Part shown: positions 1 to 8,803 of the stretch, piece after piece
Layout of the letters: each line of letters starts with the position of its first letter
Position numbering within the stretch: position 1 is the stretch's first letter
Origin: Dimargaris cristalligena
Taxonomy: Eukaryota; Kickxellomycota; Dimargaritomycetes; Dimargaritales; Dimargaritaceae
Direction of reading: 5' to 3'
NCBI GenBank assembly: GCA_027576995.1
Contig: JANBQC010000664.1
Location: forward strand, 1-14,651
DNA length: 14,651 bases
Made by a program: the position numbers and the translations under genes
Notes under the pieces: generated by a model
The model's database searches: none
What the model was told of the DNA's origin: nothing
Seen by the model: only the letters and a program-made list of their open reading frames with translations

Positions 1-623
1 TTTATCCCGCATATATAATAATTATCTATAAAGTAATTTGGAGGCAGAATATATTTTTTAATATTTATATTTTTATACTTCCAATGACTTTGTGCCTACT
101 TTCTAGATCATTATTATATATGCTGGATAAAGGCACACTCCCATGTTTTGAGATATCTATAACCTGTTTTTGTCAATTACTCTTAGCAAGCTAGAGGAAG
201 CTATCTAATTATGGGAATAAGCTGGCCAAAGTGTAGCCTAGTATACAGTCAGACTACCCGTCTCCTAATATCCAAGTCAAATTTGGGATGGACATATACT
301 ATAGTATGTTCAGAGAACGAATTAAGCGTAATTTAATTCAAGGATCCTGCTAGTCGGTATACTATAGACCACAATGCCACCAGTGCCCATTGTTTTAGGA
401 TGTTAATCAGTGTGAGTTTCTTCTCAGTCGCCATAGATCATTTTAATGATAAATTCAATACGGACCAAAATTATGAGTATGTAGTTGATGACGTATGCTT
501 TCATATCCCTCTTATTCTACTCTTTTAAACATGTAGTGGATGTCAAGGGGGTGGGGGTGTCGGCCAAGTTCGGTCGACTTCGGCTCTGATACAATACAAC
601 TCGGAGTCTTTTGAATCTGACTA

Positions 624-649
624 GCCACCATAGCCCGATGGGCTGTGGC
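624..649. repeat. Short inverted repeat (hairpin)
   Basis: GCCAC, a 3-nt bulge CAT, AGCCC, loop GAT, then GGGCT and GTGGC: ten potential base pairs with a 3-nt loop. No adjacent gene or T-run suggests a role. Confidence 0.4.
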
Positions 650-990
650 CGGGAGTAGCTATAAAGGTGTGTGCACTATTTTTACTTAATTCGTGGGTGT
701 ATCACTGAAATAGGAAGGACAACCAACGGCAATCAAAAAACAACAACGAATTACCATAGTGGCGAACTGGTGATGTAGTCATTCGCTTCAAATCAGATGC
801 AATGCTTATAGCTGACCTGGCTGTCTATATATTTTTTTGGCCCCTTGGGCAAGAACGGCTGACTCTCCATAGTAAATAAATGTGAGGGTGAGGATAGTAC
901 AGTGTGGTGCGAAATGGGCAGGCGAGAGGTCCCGAGAAATTAATTTAGGGCTGATTTCACAATGAACTGGGGCAGAACAGTATGTGAGGT

Positions 991-1000
991 GGGGGGGGGG
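991..1000. repeat. Poly-G run (10 G)
   Basis: Ten consecutive G residues. It is one of several runs of at least eight identical G or C bases in the non-coding parts of this window; the others are 2347-2354, 7793-7800, 13089-13097 and, as C, 14415-14422. Confidence 0.8.
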
Positions 1001-1964
1001 AGAGATTCTTGTTGGTGGACCGGGGAAATAGGGAGTGTGAATTACTATATTAGGGAATTTTCCGAACGGTGCCAGACATCACGGGCATTCCCCCGCAGGC
1101 ACAGCGATTATGAATTCCCCAACCCTTCAGCTCCCCCACCATCATGATGAACCCTATACATGCGACCAATATGCGCAACTCACTCCTTATCAATCCCCCA
1201 CACCAAGTCAATTTTATTTAATTTTATTTTTATTGTACTGACACTGCATATTGGAATTAATGGTGATGGATTCTACTTCATTGGTTAAAGTCGACCAAGT
1301 ATACGTTTCCACCCCCTTCCGCGAGGCACTACTGACTTGTCAAAAAATGACTAACTGCATGACGTGTGGGGTTGGATTCACCTTTCCCTTATGGATAGAA
1401 GTACTTTTTTTGGCTTAGTACTTTTCAATGCTGATTTTCCCCAATTTTACTAAATGGGGGTTCCGGCACCAGGCGGAACATGCCCTTTTAAGGGTCATTG
1501 TCAATGAATCGCGGGTTTTTGCTGACGCGTGGGTCTGCGGGTGTGTGCACCATGGGTACATGGGTGAAACTAGGTGAAGTTGACTAGCCCCTGCCGACAC
1601 GAAAATGACAACTTCGGTCAATTGTATTTCGCCTAATTGGCCAGATTCGGCAAGAATGGGTCAATCGCACAGCCCACACATCTAAGTTAACATCAATTTA
1701 TATATGTTTGCGGGTGGATGTGTAGATGGTTGGGAACCAATGCGGTAGCTGGATGTAATGGCCAATGTTTCGATTAGGTGAAACGGTAGAGTCCCCAAAG
1801 AATCGAATGGTATAGTCACCACGGCGGTGGTCCGGAGCAGAGCCCGAGCGGTTCTCTCAGACTTTCTTTTGGAATGGCCCGTTGTTTAACAGAAATCAAA
1901 ACAAATGCGTAGTGCAACCATCATTATCCCGAATTTCGGTAGGGTGATGCTGCCACTTTGGCAG

Positions 1965-1972
1965 TGACGTCA
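1965..1972. promoter_or_regulatory. Perfect CRE palindrome TGACGTCA
   Basis: The full palindromic ATF/CREB binding site TGACGTCA is present. Proteins of the Atf1 bZIP family bind this octamer, and such a gene lies in this window. The site is about 2.5 kb upstream of that gene and no nearer transcription unit is recognised, so function is an inference. Confidence 0.35.
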
Positions 1973-4045
1973 CCTGGACCTTAAAACCATCGAAAATCAT
2001 TTGGTTGGTGATGTAGCACCCATCTCCCACCATGCCGCTTCTTATTTATTTTATTATTATTTTTTGGAGGGGAAGGACACTATGTGTGGTGAGGAACAAC
2101 TATACTCGGGCCATTCAAGGGGATTTTGGGGAGTGAGATTGATGTCGCGGATGGTGCGATGTAGTATCTAGAGTTCAATTAGTAGTTGAGCCGAGAATTT
2201 GACCGAGAGGGTATGTATATAGGATAGAGTGGGGTTCAGGCAATTAAGATTGAAAATTTTGTGGAGACACTTAGGGATATTCGGAAATGAATGTAATAGA
2301 AGTTAAGGAGGTTGATGAGTGTATCTCATATCTATTTATTTTTTTTGGGGGGGGAGGGGTTACATGTCACTACGTGAAATATGCAACGGAATCAACCCCC
2401 AACTTGGCACCGACCAGAACTGGTGTGGAAAACGACAGGCTGGTTGGGCAAGTTCCCACCCACTTTCCCTGACTGGGAAAAGGCTGGTAATGCAAGGCGA
2501 GAGGTAGGGTGATACCAGGCCCAAACTCATACTATTTTAAAAAGTGGCAAGTCAATTTCGGTTACACCGGTCCAAGCAGTGGCTCTTGGTATCTGTTGTG
2601 TAAACCGAAATAGGTCGAATGAGTCTATAAATTTAGAACAGACGATGACATCAACGGACATATCTGGAGGTATACACATTAAGGGCCATCCGAACAGGCC
2701 AGCAGCCAGTCTCACTCGGCTCCAGCAACAAACCGGGACACGATATGTGTGAACTGAGGGGTGTATGAGTTGGCTGGAATATTGAACAAGTGCGGAGATC
2801 CCAAAGCATGGGCACGGAGTGGGCAAAACAGGCTAGATCCGGCAAACCTTAAAAAACCAACTGAATGGCCACGAATAGAAGGGGGTGGTCGGAGGTTATT
2901 GTTTCTCATTAAATGAGGCGAAACAGACAACCTGGGGTCGAAGTCCCCCGGTTTAAATCCCCATGTATGAGAGGGGTGGTCACAGCCGGAGTGTGGTGTA
3001 TATTATAGTACTAATACCAATCGCAAGTCTACGGTTCCTTTTAATTCCAATCCCAATAATAGCGTATGGAATATTGCAGCATCGACCAGCTCAGGAGTGC
3101 ACTTGGGCATAAGGACTCGGAACGAAGGGGACGGGGGAGACGCACACACATTGGATGTGTGTGTGGTAAAGGAATGCTAAAGATGTTCAGTAGGATTGAT
3201 TTGGCCATGTCCTTCTCCTCCAATATGAGATGGGCCAGCTGTTCATCCGATTGGTCACTACGGCTATTTGGATCGCATCGGATTGGCGCTCGTTAGAACC
3301 TTGGTGTTGCGTAGTTGGTTGCCTGGCTATGGGAGCATCCGTCGTCGGTATAGTTTTGGGTAGTTAGATAGATAGATGTATACCATACACCAACCAGCCT
3401 CCCGAAACTAAAAGATAGTTCGCATTCGATTTCTCGTTGACAATGAATCCCCCAGTCGTATCGGCTCTTAGTTGGTGTATTAATCCGTATGTGATCAGCA
3501 AGCATATCGGTTTTTATTATGGGGAATGTTCCCGGGACCGGCCCTATTCGTTTAGGCAACACCATATATACTGGATAGTAGGCTAAGAGTGTCGATCGCG
3601 GGCCATCCGCCCTCCCCCTTCTTCTCACCGGCGTAAAGGCCGCCATATTCCTTCCGCCATGGGCAGCCGGCAATTCTTCTCCAAGGGGTATTAATAATGT
3701 TTTGAAGGGAATCCTTTTGTTTAGCCAGCGAGTTTACCCTGTCGCGAAGAGAGAGCATAAGGTAGGCTTTACTGGCAGTTATCGCGATTCTACGGTAGCA
3801 TGGCGGCTATGGGTTGGACAGTATATTCCAGGATACAGTGGCCAGCCAATCCGCGCACTGCTCTTTCCCACTCCCATGGGGCGACTGTGGGCTCCTCCCC
3901 TATCGCCACCACTGCCGTCCCCCAATTATAGCCTTTCCCACCTGGCCAATATATACTAGTAAGAGTAGTAGAGAGTCCCCCCACCACCACTAACTACTAC
4001 TCTCTCCCGCGCGTCACCCTCCGCTTTCCCATTTCTTCCTCCCCC

Positions 4046-4053
4046 TGACGTAA
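4046..4053 (+). promoter_or_regulatory. CRE-like ATF site TGACGTAA in bZIP promoter
   Basis: TGACGTAA matches the ATF/CREB consensus TGACGTMA and lies about 390 bp upstream of the start codon of an Atf1-type gene. This is a plausible autoregulatory site; binding is not shown by the sequence. Confidence 0.4.
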
Positions 4054-4088
4054 TGCCCCCCTTGCCTGCTTTTCTCCGCACCACGTAA
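4053..4088 (+). other. Upstream ORF 1 in bZIP leader (11 codons)
   Basis: ATG at 4053 opens eleven codons (MPPLPAFLRTT) ending in TAA at 4086-4088. It would be an upstream ORF only if transcription starts before 4053, which is unknown. Its stop overlaps a possible splice donor, GTAAAG, at 4085. Confidence 0.25.
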
Positions 4089-4116
4089 AGGTCTTTTGGA
4101 CTTTTCTTTTAAATAT

Positions 4117-4149
4117 ATGCCCGGTCCTTTCCCCTTTTCCAGCAGCTAG
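4117..4149 (+). other. Upstream ORF 2 in bZIP leader (10 codons)
   Basis: ATG at 4117 opens ten codons (MPGPFPFSSS) ending in TAG at 4147-4149. It is the last ATG before the main start, 287 bases downstream. Whether it is in the mRNA depends on the unknown transcription start and on possible splicing of the leader. Confidence 0.25.
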
Positions 4150-4436
4150 CGATTGCTACTTCTTTCTTTCGTCTTACTGCTTAATTAGTCTATTTCTTAT
4201 AGCTTCTCTCTCATTAGCCCATTCCCTCAAACAACTATAGCAACCCCTTTTTCTTTAGGCGGCGCGTGCTCCATCCCCTTCATTCTGTATACACCCTCCA
4301 GCTCAACTCGTTTCCCCTTTCTTTGTGACGCATAGACTGTACTCGTATCTCGTTCCATTCCCCTTAACTAAACCACTCCCCAATCGGCCAGTGTTGCTTC
4401 TGGTTCTCTCCGCAACACACTCCCAAGCCCCACACT

Positions 4437-6239
4437 ATGGCCCTCGACTCCATGGGCGGCTCCACGGCCGCACCCTCCTCCACTTCCTCGACCAAACTAG
4501 AGTACGAACCCAACCCTTTTGAGCAGAGTTTCTCGACCCCCGTCGGCACCAAACCGCCCCCCGACCCGCTTCCCCTGACCAGTGCCGCCAGCAACAAACC
4601 CATTCTGCCCCCGGTGTCACACTTGGAAAGTCCCTCGATTCCCGGCAGCCAGTTCTGGAAAGAGTCGTCCCTTCGCCTGGGCCCCCTGTCGCCCTCCATG
4701 TTACAGGGCCCCCAGGGTATCCAGCAACTGCAGCAGCAGCAACCACATCAGCAGCACCACCACCACCAACCTCTCCAATTCCACCACCACTTGCAACAGC
4801 ACTTGACCGTGCCCGGGCCCATTGTCGGAAGAATGGCTGGCGGAGGTGGCCCGCCCGGCTTTAGTCTCAAGGCAATGGGTTCTTCGGCCCCGTCCGCGAC
4901 CAACTCTACTGCTTCTTCCCTAGCCCTTCCGACCGACTATGCGGCCTTTCTACCGGCCCAACCCTCCCCCATGACCGCTGCCCTTTTGAACGCCGCCGCC
5001 AGCGGTCACCTTCAGGTTACTCCAGGGGGAACCATCAATACCGTCCTTCCTCTACCACCACCACCAGCGAACACATTATCCGCCGTCCCTTCCAATAATC
5101 TCTATCTATTATCGGCAGCCGAACAAGAAATGGCTCGCCAGCACCACCACCACCACCAGCAACAGCAACCACAACACCAACCCCGCCCACAACCACACCA
5201 GCACCACCTACACCAGCCCCCAGCAGGTAGTAGTGGTAGTGGCGGTGGTCACCTGCCTCCGCCCGATGTCATGTCCACCACCACCACCACCGATTCCGGG
5301 ATAATGATGCCGTTTTCAGCTGGCCTACCGCCGAGCGAATTCACCAACGCGACGGTGAACCCTCAGATCATGCACCATGTGGGTTCCACCGGAGGAGGAG
5401 CCCCGGCCCCAGGTCCCTATTACATGCCCACCACCACCGCCGCCGCCCCCATTTCTTCCTCCCCCCCGTCCTCCACCTCCTCAGCCATGGCCACCACCTC
5501 CTCTTCATTCGATACCTCGGCGGCTACCTCCACCAAATCGGCCACCAAGAAGTCCAAAGCTTCTTCATCTTCCTCGGCATCCACTAATCATCATCATCAT
5601 CATCATCAGCAGCATCACCTTAACCATTACCCAGCCTCCGAGGCCGATGGTGGGGAAGGTGGGGGCGACGAAAAACGCCGGAGTTTTCTCGAACGCAATC
5701 GCATTGCGGCCCTTAAATGTCGGCAACGCAAGAAACAGTGGCTCAATAATCTGCAGAATACCCTCGATTTGTACTCGGTAGAAAACGACAAGGCCGAGAA
5801 ACAAATGCAACTCCTACGGGAGGAGGTTCTTCACTTGAAAACACTGCTGGTGGCCCATAAGGAATGTCCCGTGGCCCAGGCCAATGGCGTGGTGGGCCTG
5901 AATAATTTCTCGCCCTTTGCTAACGCCAATGTCAGTAGTACCAATAATAATTCCAGCGCCAATGCCACCGCAGCCGCGGCGGCTTCATCGATTCTAGCCG
6001 GCGGTGGTGGTGGTGGATCGACCGATACCATGATGCTCGATGCGGATACTGGTGGCGGTAGTGCGATGGGGGGCGGCCGAATGTCTGTCCAACCAACAGC
6101 CCATACGCATCGGCATCCCTCGCACCCGTTAGATTATCTACGCATGGCAGCCAATAACCTTCCCCCATCGTCAGCATCGGGCATGGTCCCCCCCAACGCG
6201 ATGTTAACCACTGCCGAGCCCCCAACATCCCGGCTATAG
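4437..6239 (+). CDS. atf1: Atf1/AtfA-like bZIP stress transcription factor
   Basis: This 600-residue, single-exon protein is an ATF/CREB-type nuclear bZIP regulator. In the known family, such proteins act downstream of the stress MAP kinase (Sty1/Hog1). Residues 21-32 (LEYEPNPFEQSF) and 79-90 (LRLGPLSPSMLQ) match the N-terminal homology motifs of fungal Atf1 proteins. Residues 413-437 form the basic region with the signature NRIAALKCR (N421, R429). The zipper spans about 436-471, with L436, L443, N450, M457, V464, L471 at a positions and L439, Y446, A453, L460, L467 at d positions; N450 is the usual polar core residue. The tail motif HKECPVAQ (474-481) is also Atf1-like. Seven SP/TP sites (T34, S65, S85, S177, T195, S342, S492) are candidate MAP-kinase targets. 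The linker is low-complexity: His, Gln, Pro, Ser/Thr and Gly tracts. The start has A at -3 and G at +4 and follows a 287-base ATG-free leader. The family call is firm; orthology within the family is inferred. Confidence 0.95.
   Translation: MALDSMGGSTAAPSSTSSTKLEYEPNPFEQSFSTPVGTKPPPDPLPLTSAASNKPILPPVSHLESPSIPGSQFWKESSLRLGPLSPSMLQGPQGIQQLQQQQPHQQHHHHQPLQFHHHLQQHLTVPGPIVGRMAGGGGPPGFSLKAMGSSAPSATNSTASSLALPTDYAAFLPAQPSPMTAALLNAAASGHLQVTPGGTINTVLPLPPPPANTLSAVPSNNLYLLSAAEQEMARQHHHHHQQQQPQHQPRPQPHQHHLHQPPAGSSGSGGGHLPPPDVMSTTTTTDSGIMMPFSAGLPPSEFTNATVNPQIMHHVGSTGGGAPAPGPYYMPTTTAAAPISSSPPSSTSSAMATTSSSFDTSAATSTKSATKKSKASSSSSASTNHHHHHHQQHHLNHYPASEADGGEGGGDEKRRSFLERNRIAALKCRQRKKQWLNNLQNTLDLYSVENDKAEKQMQLLREEVLHLKTLLVAHKECPVAQANGVVGLNNFSPFANANVSSTNNNSSANATAAAAASSILAGGGGGGSTDTMMLDADTGGGSAMGGGRMSVQPTAHTHRHPSHPLDYLRMAANNLPPSSASGMVPPNAMLTTAEPPTSRL
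5589..5606 (+). repeat. (CAT)6 microsatellite encoding polyhistidine
   Basis: Six perfect CAT codons encode His385-His390 of the bZIP protein, just before the basic region. Other His tracts in the protein (residues 107-110, 116-118, 236-240) use mainly CAC, so this one looks like a recent trinucleotide expansion. Confidence 0.85.
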
Positions 6240-7230
6240 AATGTGTATATGTGCGGGGATGGGTCTGGCGTCGTTCATTTTGATTGTCATTCAACTCTTG
6301 TCCACATTGCTTTCTCTATTAATTATCAGATCCGATCAACCTCACCTCCTTCTTCCTCTCTCACACTTTATTTCCTAGTCATTCTCAAAAGGGTTTCCCG
6401 CTGTATGTATGTGAGTGAGTGAAGATCATACATTGGGCAAAGGAGGGCTAGAAGGGGAGGAGGTGTTCCAAATGGGGTGACATGGGGAGCTCCACCACTA
6501 TCTACACCCGTCCCGCCTCATCAAACTCGATGCACATAGCCTCCTCCCCTTTTCGTTCAACCCTTCTCTAGTTTAACACTCTCCCCCCTTGCCGCACGGA
6601 TTATTCTCTTCATTCTTAATGTATCTTGCTTTTTAATCCCTCGTTGGTCGTTTGGGCTGGTTTATATGCCACCCTATAGTACTAGACCTTCACAGCCCGA
6701 TTAATCCACTCTCCCTCTCCTCTCCTTATTCGCCATAATGTCTTTCTCTCTCTCTATCTCTCCCATTCTCTCTTCATATCTCTTTGGACCTGTAAATTTA
6801 ATACCCGAACCCCGTTTGTCTGTCATCTATCCCTGTGATCTTTACCCCGTACTACTACTACTACCTTATTGGTACTTTTAGTTTCCAGTGCTATTTATTA
6901 TCTGGCAGATGCATATGGCCTATAGGTTTAAAACCATATAGCTGGCTGATATTTTGTTGGCCCCCTTTTTATCTTCCCTTTCGATTGAATTTCCCTCACG
7001 TGTGTGTGTATGTACGAATGTGGTGATTATGTGTTGTATGACATCATCCTATCCCAGTCGTCTTCCCTCCTGTGCTAAACCTTGGCTGGGCAGTTCCAAT
7101 AATAGTATGTGTCCCATCACATTCCCCCCTTTATAGATAAAATTATTTTATCCGGAGAGTTTACCAACTATATACCACTCGCTTCCCGAACCGTCCCACA
7201 AAGCTCAAGAATACTTCCATGTATTATTAT
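6240..7230 (+). other. Pyrimidine-rich 3' flank of the bZIP gene
   Basis: Non-coding sequence after the bZIP stop. The plus strand is CT-rich from about 6300 to 6800, including a CT microsatellite around 6741-6778, and becomes AT-rich toward 7200. No open frame longer than about 63 codons is present and none is recognisable. It is probably 3' untranslated and terminator sequence, but a pyrimidine-rich promoter for an unrecognised RNA cannot be ruled out. Confidence 0.45.
6741..6778 (+). repeat. Imperfect (CT)n microsatellite
   Basis: A run of almost only C and T made mainly of TCTC units, interrupted by single A residues. Confidence 0.6.
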
Positions 7231-7260
7231 ATAAATAAATAAATAAATATATATATATAT
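7231..7260. repeat. (AAAT)n-(AT)n microsatellite
   Basis: About four ATAA/AAAT units pass directly into about seven AT units. It contains overlapping AATAAA hexamers and is the first cluster of such hexamers after the bZIP stop. Confidence 0.85.
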
Positions 7261-7382
7261 TCAGGGCTTGGTCACCTTAGCAGCTCTTATGGGCCATTCT
7301 CTTCCCTTTTTTCCTCCCACGCATTTGGCCTAATTACTTTTGCTGACAATCTTAAATTTTTATATTCCTGCTGTCGCTTAGA

Positions 7383-7390
7383 TGACGTCA
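7383..7390. promoter_or_regulatory. Perfect CRE palindrome TGACGTCA
   Basis: Second perfect ATF/CREB octamer in the window, 1.1 kb downstream of the bZIP gene. No transcription unit is recognised next to it, so its role is unknown. Confidence 0.3.
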
Positions 7391-7774
7391 TATGGTACAA
7401 ATTGGTTTTCCATTTGCCCGAGTTGATGCTTCTTCAACTTACTTGTTTATATATATATATTTATAAAGGTATCGGATTGAATATCGTGCTTCTTCATTCC
7501 TCATGCATTATCCAATAAATTCCACTATTGCTGGGGTATATTCAACGTAATCCCTCGACTGACACCTTACTTCGTGAACAACATCAGCTCTTCAATAAAT
7601 CTAATATAAATGATAAAGCCGAATTAGGATATATAAGAATAAACTTGTGCTCCCTTTTCTCCTCCTTCTCTTTTGTAAACAGTTGATAGGTTTTTAAATG
7701 AATTGGTTATGGGCCAACTGTCTTCATGTGGTTTGGGTAAATGATGACCCGGAAAGAAGGAGAGAGAGAAAATA

Positions 7775-7800
7775 TGTGTGTGTGTGTGTATAGGGGGGGG
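7775..7800. repeat. (TG)n microsatellite followed by G8
   Basis: About seven TG units at 7775-7789, then TA and eight G residues at 7793-7800, preceded by a short AG-rich stretch. Confidence 0.8.
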
Positions 7801-8364
7801 CGCATTGCCGGAGTTTTCATTTCTCCGTCACTTTTCCCATAATCACGCGGTCAACCGATGGTGGTTTCCATTGGGGATTAAACTGGGGTATAGGACTTTA
7901 TGAATAAATTGAGCAGTACCAATATAAAAAAATCCTATTAGTCTCTAAGAAGATTCGATACCGAATGCCTCCATTGGAATAGCTGGCAATTCTGAAGAGC
8001 AAGTGGTCAGTTTTGGTTCGACTCCGAATTTTCCTATCCACGCCCGGCAAAACCCCCATAGCTCTCGTTCGATACTTTAATACATTGAATAAAAAATTCA
8101 GCTTAGTGGACGGCTAGGCAACACGGTGAAAAGGCGCAGGTGGGGTAGTACATCAAACTGGACCGACTCCCATTCCTTGCTACCAATAGAAGGGGTGGTG
8201 GGTTCTACAGTCCCTTTTGGACAGGTGGTTGGGCTGCTGAATAAAGGCGCTCATCCTTATTGATTACTTTGGTAAACCGGCTGGCAATCTCCATAATAAT
8301 ATACCTGGGATCACCACTCCGCTCAAATAACGTATGGCATCTCTCAACCATTGTTTTAAACATC

Positions 8365-8411
8365 ATGGCGGCTATACTTTGTAGCGGCCATAACCGCCAC
8401 GGCTACGGTTA
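8365..8411. repeat. Two overlapping, mutually exclusive hairpins
   Basis: ATGGCGGCTA (8365-8374) pairs with TAGCGGCCAT (8382-8391) around a 7-nt loop, with one central G-G mismatch. The right arm overlaps a second stem in which TAACCG (8391-8396) pairs with CGGTTA (8406-8411) around a 9-nt loop. This second stem can be extended by GCCA with TGGC after a 1-nt bulge. The two folds compete for 8388-8391. No T-run or coding start follows directly. Confidence 0.4.
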
Positions 8412-8803
8412 ATGGCAAGGATCATTCTAATGAGGGATGTAAACACACGCACACACCACGTCTCTTTAGGTATTGCATGTTGATACTGTATTTGCCAATT
8501 ACCAACCAGGATAGTTAGATAGGGTACATGTTCTTGGCCCTCCCTCTCCAATGGGTGACAGTCAATGATTCACAGAGATACGATCATTTAATAGAATATT
8601 TGGACCATACATAAAAAACAGACAATTTGCTTTATTTGGCACAAAATGAGCATTTAATTCTCGGCATGTGCTTAGAGATTCACACATATAACGCATGCAG
8701 TCCCGATTTAAATAGCTGAACCATTACAATCAATACTTACAAATGGCCAATATCTAAATTTACAAGGGGTTTGCCAAATACACATTTGACAAGGGTAAAG
8801 ACG
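8412..8803. other. Non-coding stretch, CpG thinning out
   Basis: No gene recognised. CpG dinucleotides become sparse (one each at 8459, 8581, 8662, 8692, 8704 and 8802 or close by) as the sequence grades into the CpG desert to the right. A short ACACACGCACACAC-like tract lies near 8443-8458. Confidence 0.5.

Larger units (their letters stand above)
1..3945. other. Intergenic region without recognisable gene
   Basis: About 3.9 kb with only short open frames, the longest 126 codons (minus strand, 3293-3673); none has a recognisable motif or compositional bias typical of coding sequence. Base composition is mixed with ordinary CpG frequency (about 25 in the first kilobase by hand count). It contains homopolymer G runs at 991-1000 and 2347-2354, a perfect CRE palindrome at 1965-1972, a short hairpin at 624-649 and a 12-bp palindrome ATACTATAGTAT at 296-307. 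A small exon of a spliced gene cannot be excluded from sequence alone. Confidence 0.6.
3946..4436 (+). promoter_or_regulatory. Promoter and 5' leader of the bZIP gene
   Basis: A CCAAT pentamer at 3946-3950 runs directly into an ATATATA stretch (3949-3955) that could serve as a TATA element. From about 3970 to 4436 the plus strand is strongly pyrimidine-rich, as in many fungal promoters and leaders. The last 287 bases before the start codon (4150-4436) contain no ATG, as expected for a leader scanned by ribosomes. A CRE-like site lies at 4046-4053, overlapping a CCCCT stress-element-like pentamer (4043-4047). A pyrimidine tract ending in TTTAG at 4254-4258 would make a good 3' splice site and GTAAAG at 4085 a possible donor, so a leader intron is conceivable but unproven. 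Confidence 0.5.
7234..8245 (+). terminator. Cluster of AATAAA poly(A)-signal hexamers
   Basis: AATAAA occurs on the plus strand at 7234, 7514, 7594, 7638, 7903, 8088 and 8240, but not between the bZIP stop and 7230. The bZIP transcript may end here, giving a long 3' UTR. The hexamer is only loosely required in fungi and this stretch is AT-rich, so the individual sites are weak evidence. Confidence 0.25.

Noticed and set aside
296..367. Palindrome ATACTATAGTAT and a second TATACTATAG 62 bp later
   Set aside because: Short AT-rich words recur easily by chance, and no transcription unit lies nearby.
2881..2965. GGTTTAAATCC, resembling a tRNA B box, near GTCGAAGTCC
   Set aside because: Neither placement gives a paired T stem, and no acceptor stem or anticodon arm can be drawn.
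3293..3673. 126-codon minus-strand open frame
   Set aside because: No recognisable motif, no leader or TATA box, and overlapped by another open frame on the same strand; its length is plausible by chance in this much non-coding DNA.
5377..5781. Proline-rich alternative frame inside the bZIP gene
   Set aside because: It is the shifted reading of CAC/ACC-rich low-complexity codons; the main frame is explained by conserved bZIP domains.
7925..8038. tRNA-like B box GGTTCGACTCC with a foldable T arm (about 8011-8030)
   Set aside because: The T stem and loop fit, but no matching 5' acceptor strand, D arm or A box is found upstream, and the 3' acceptor side would contain a TTTT terminator.
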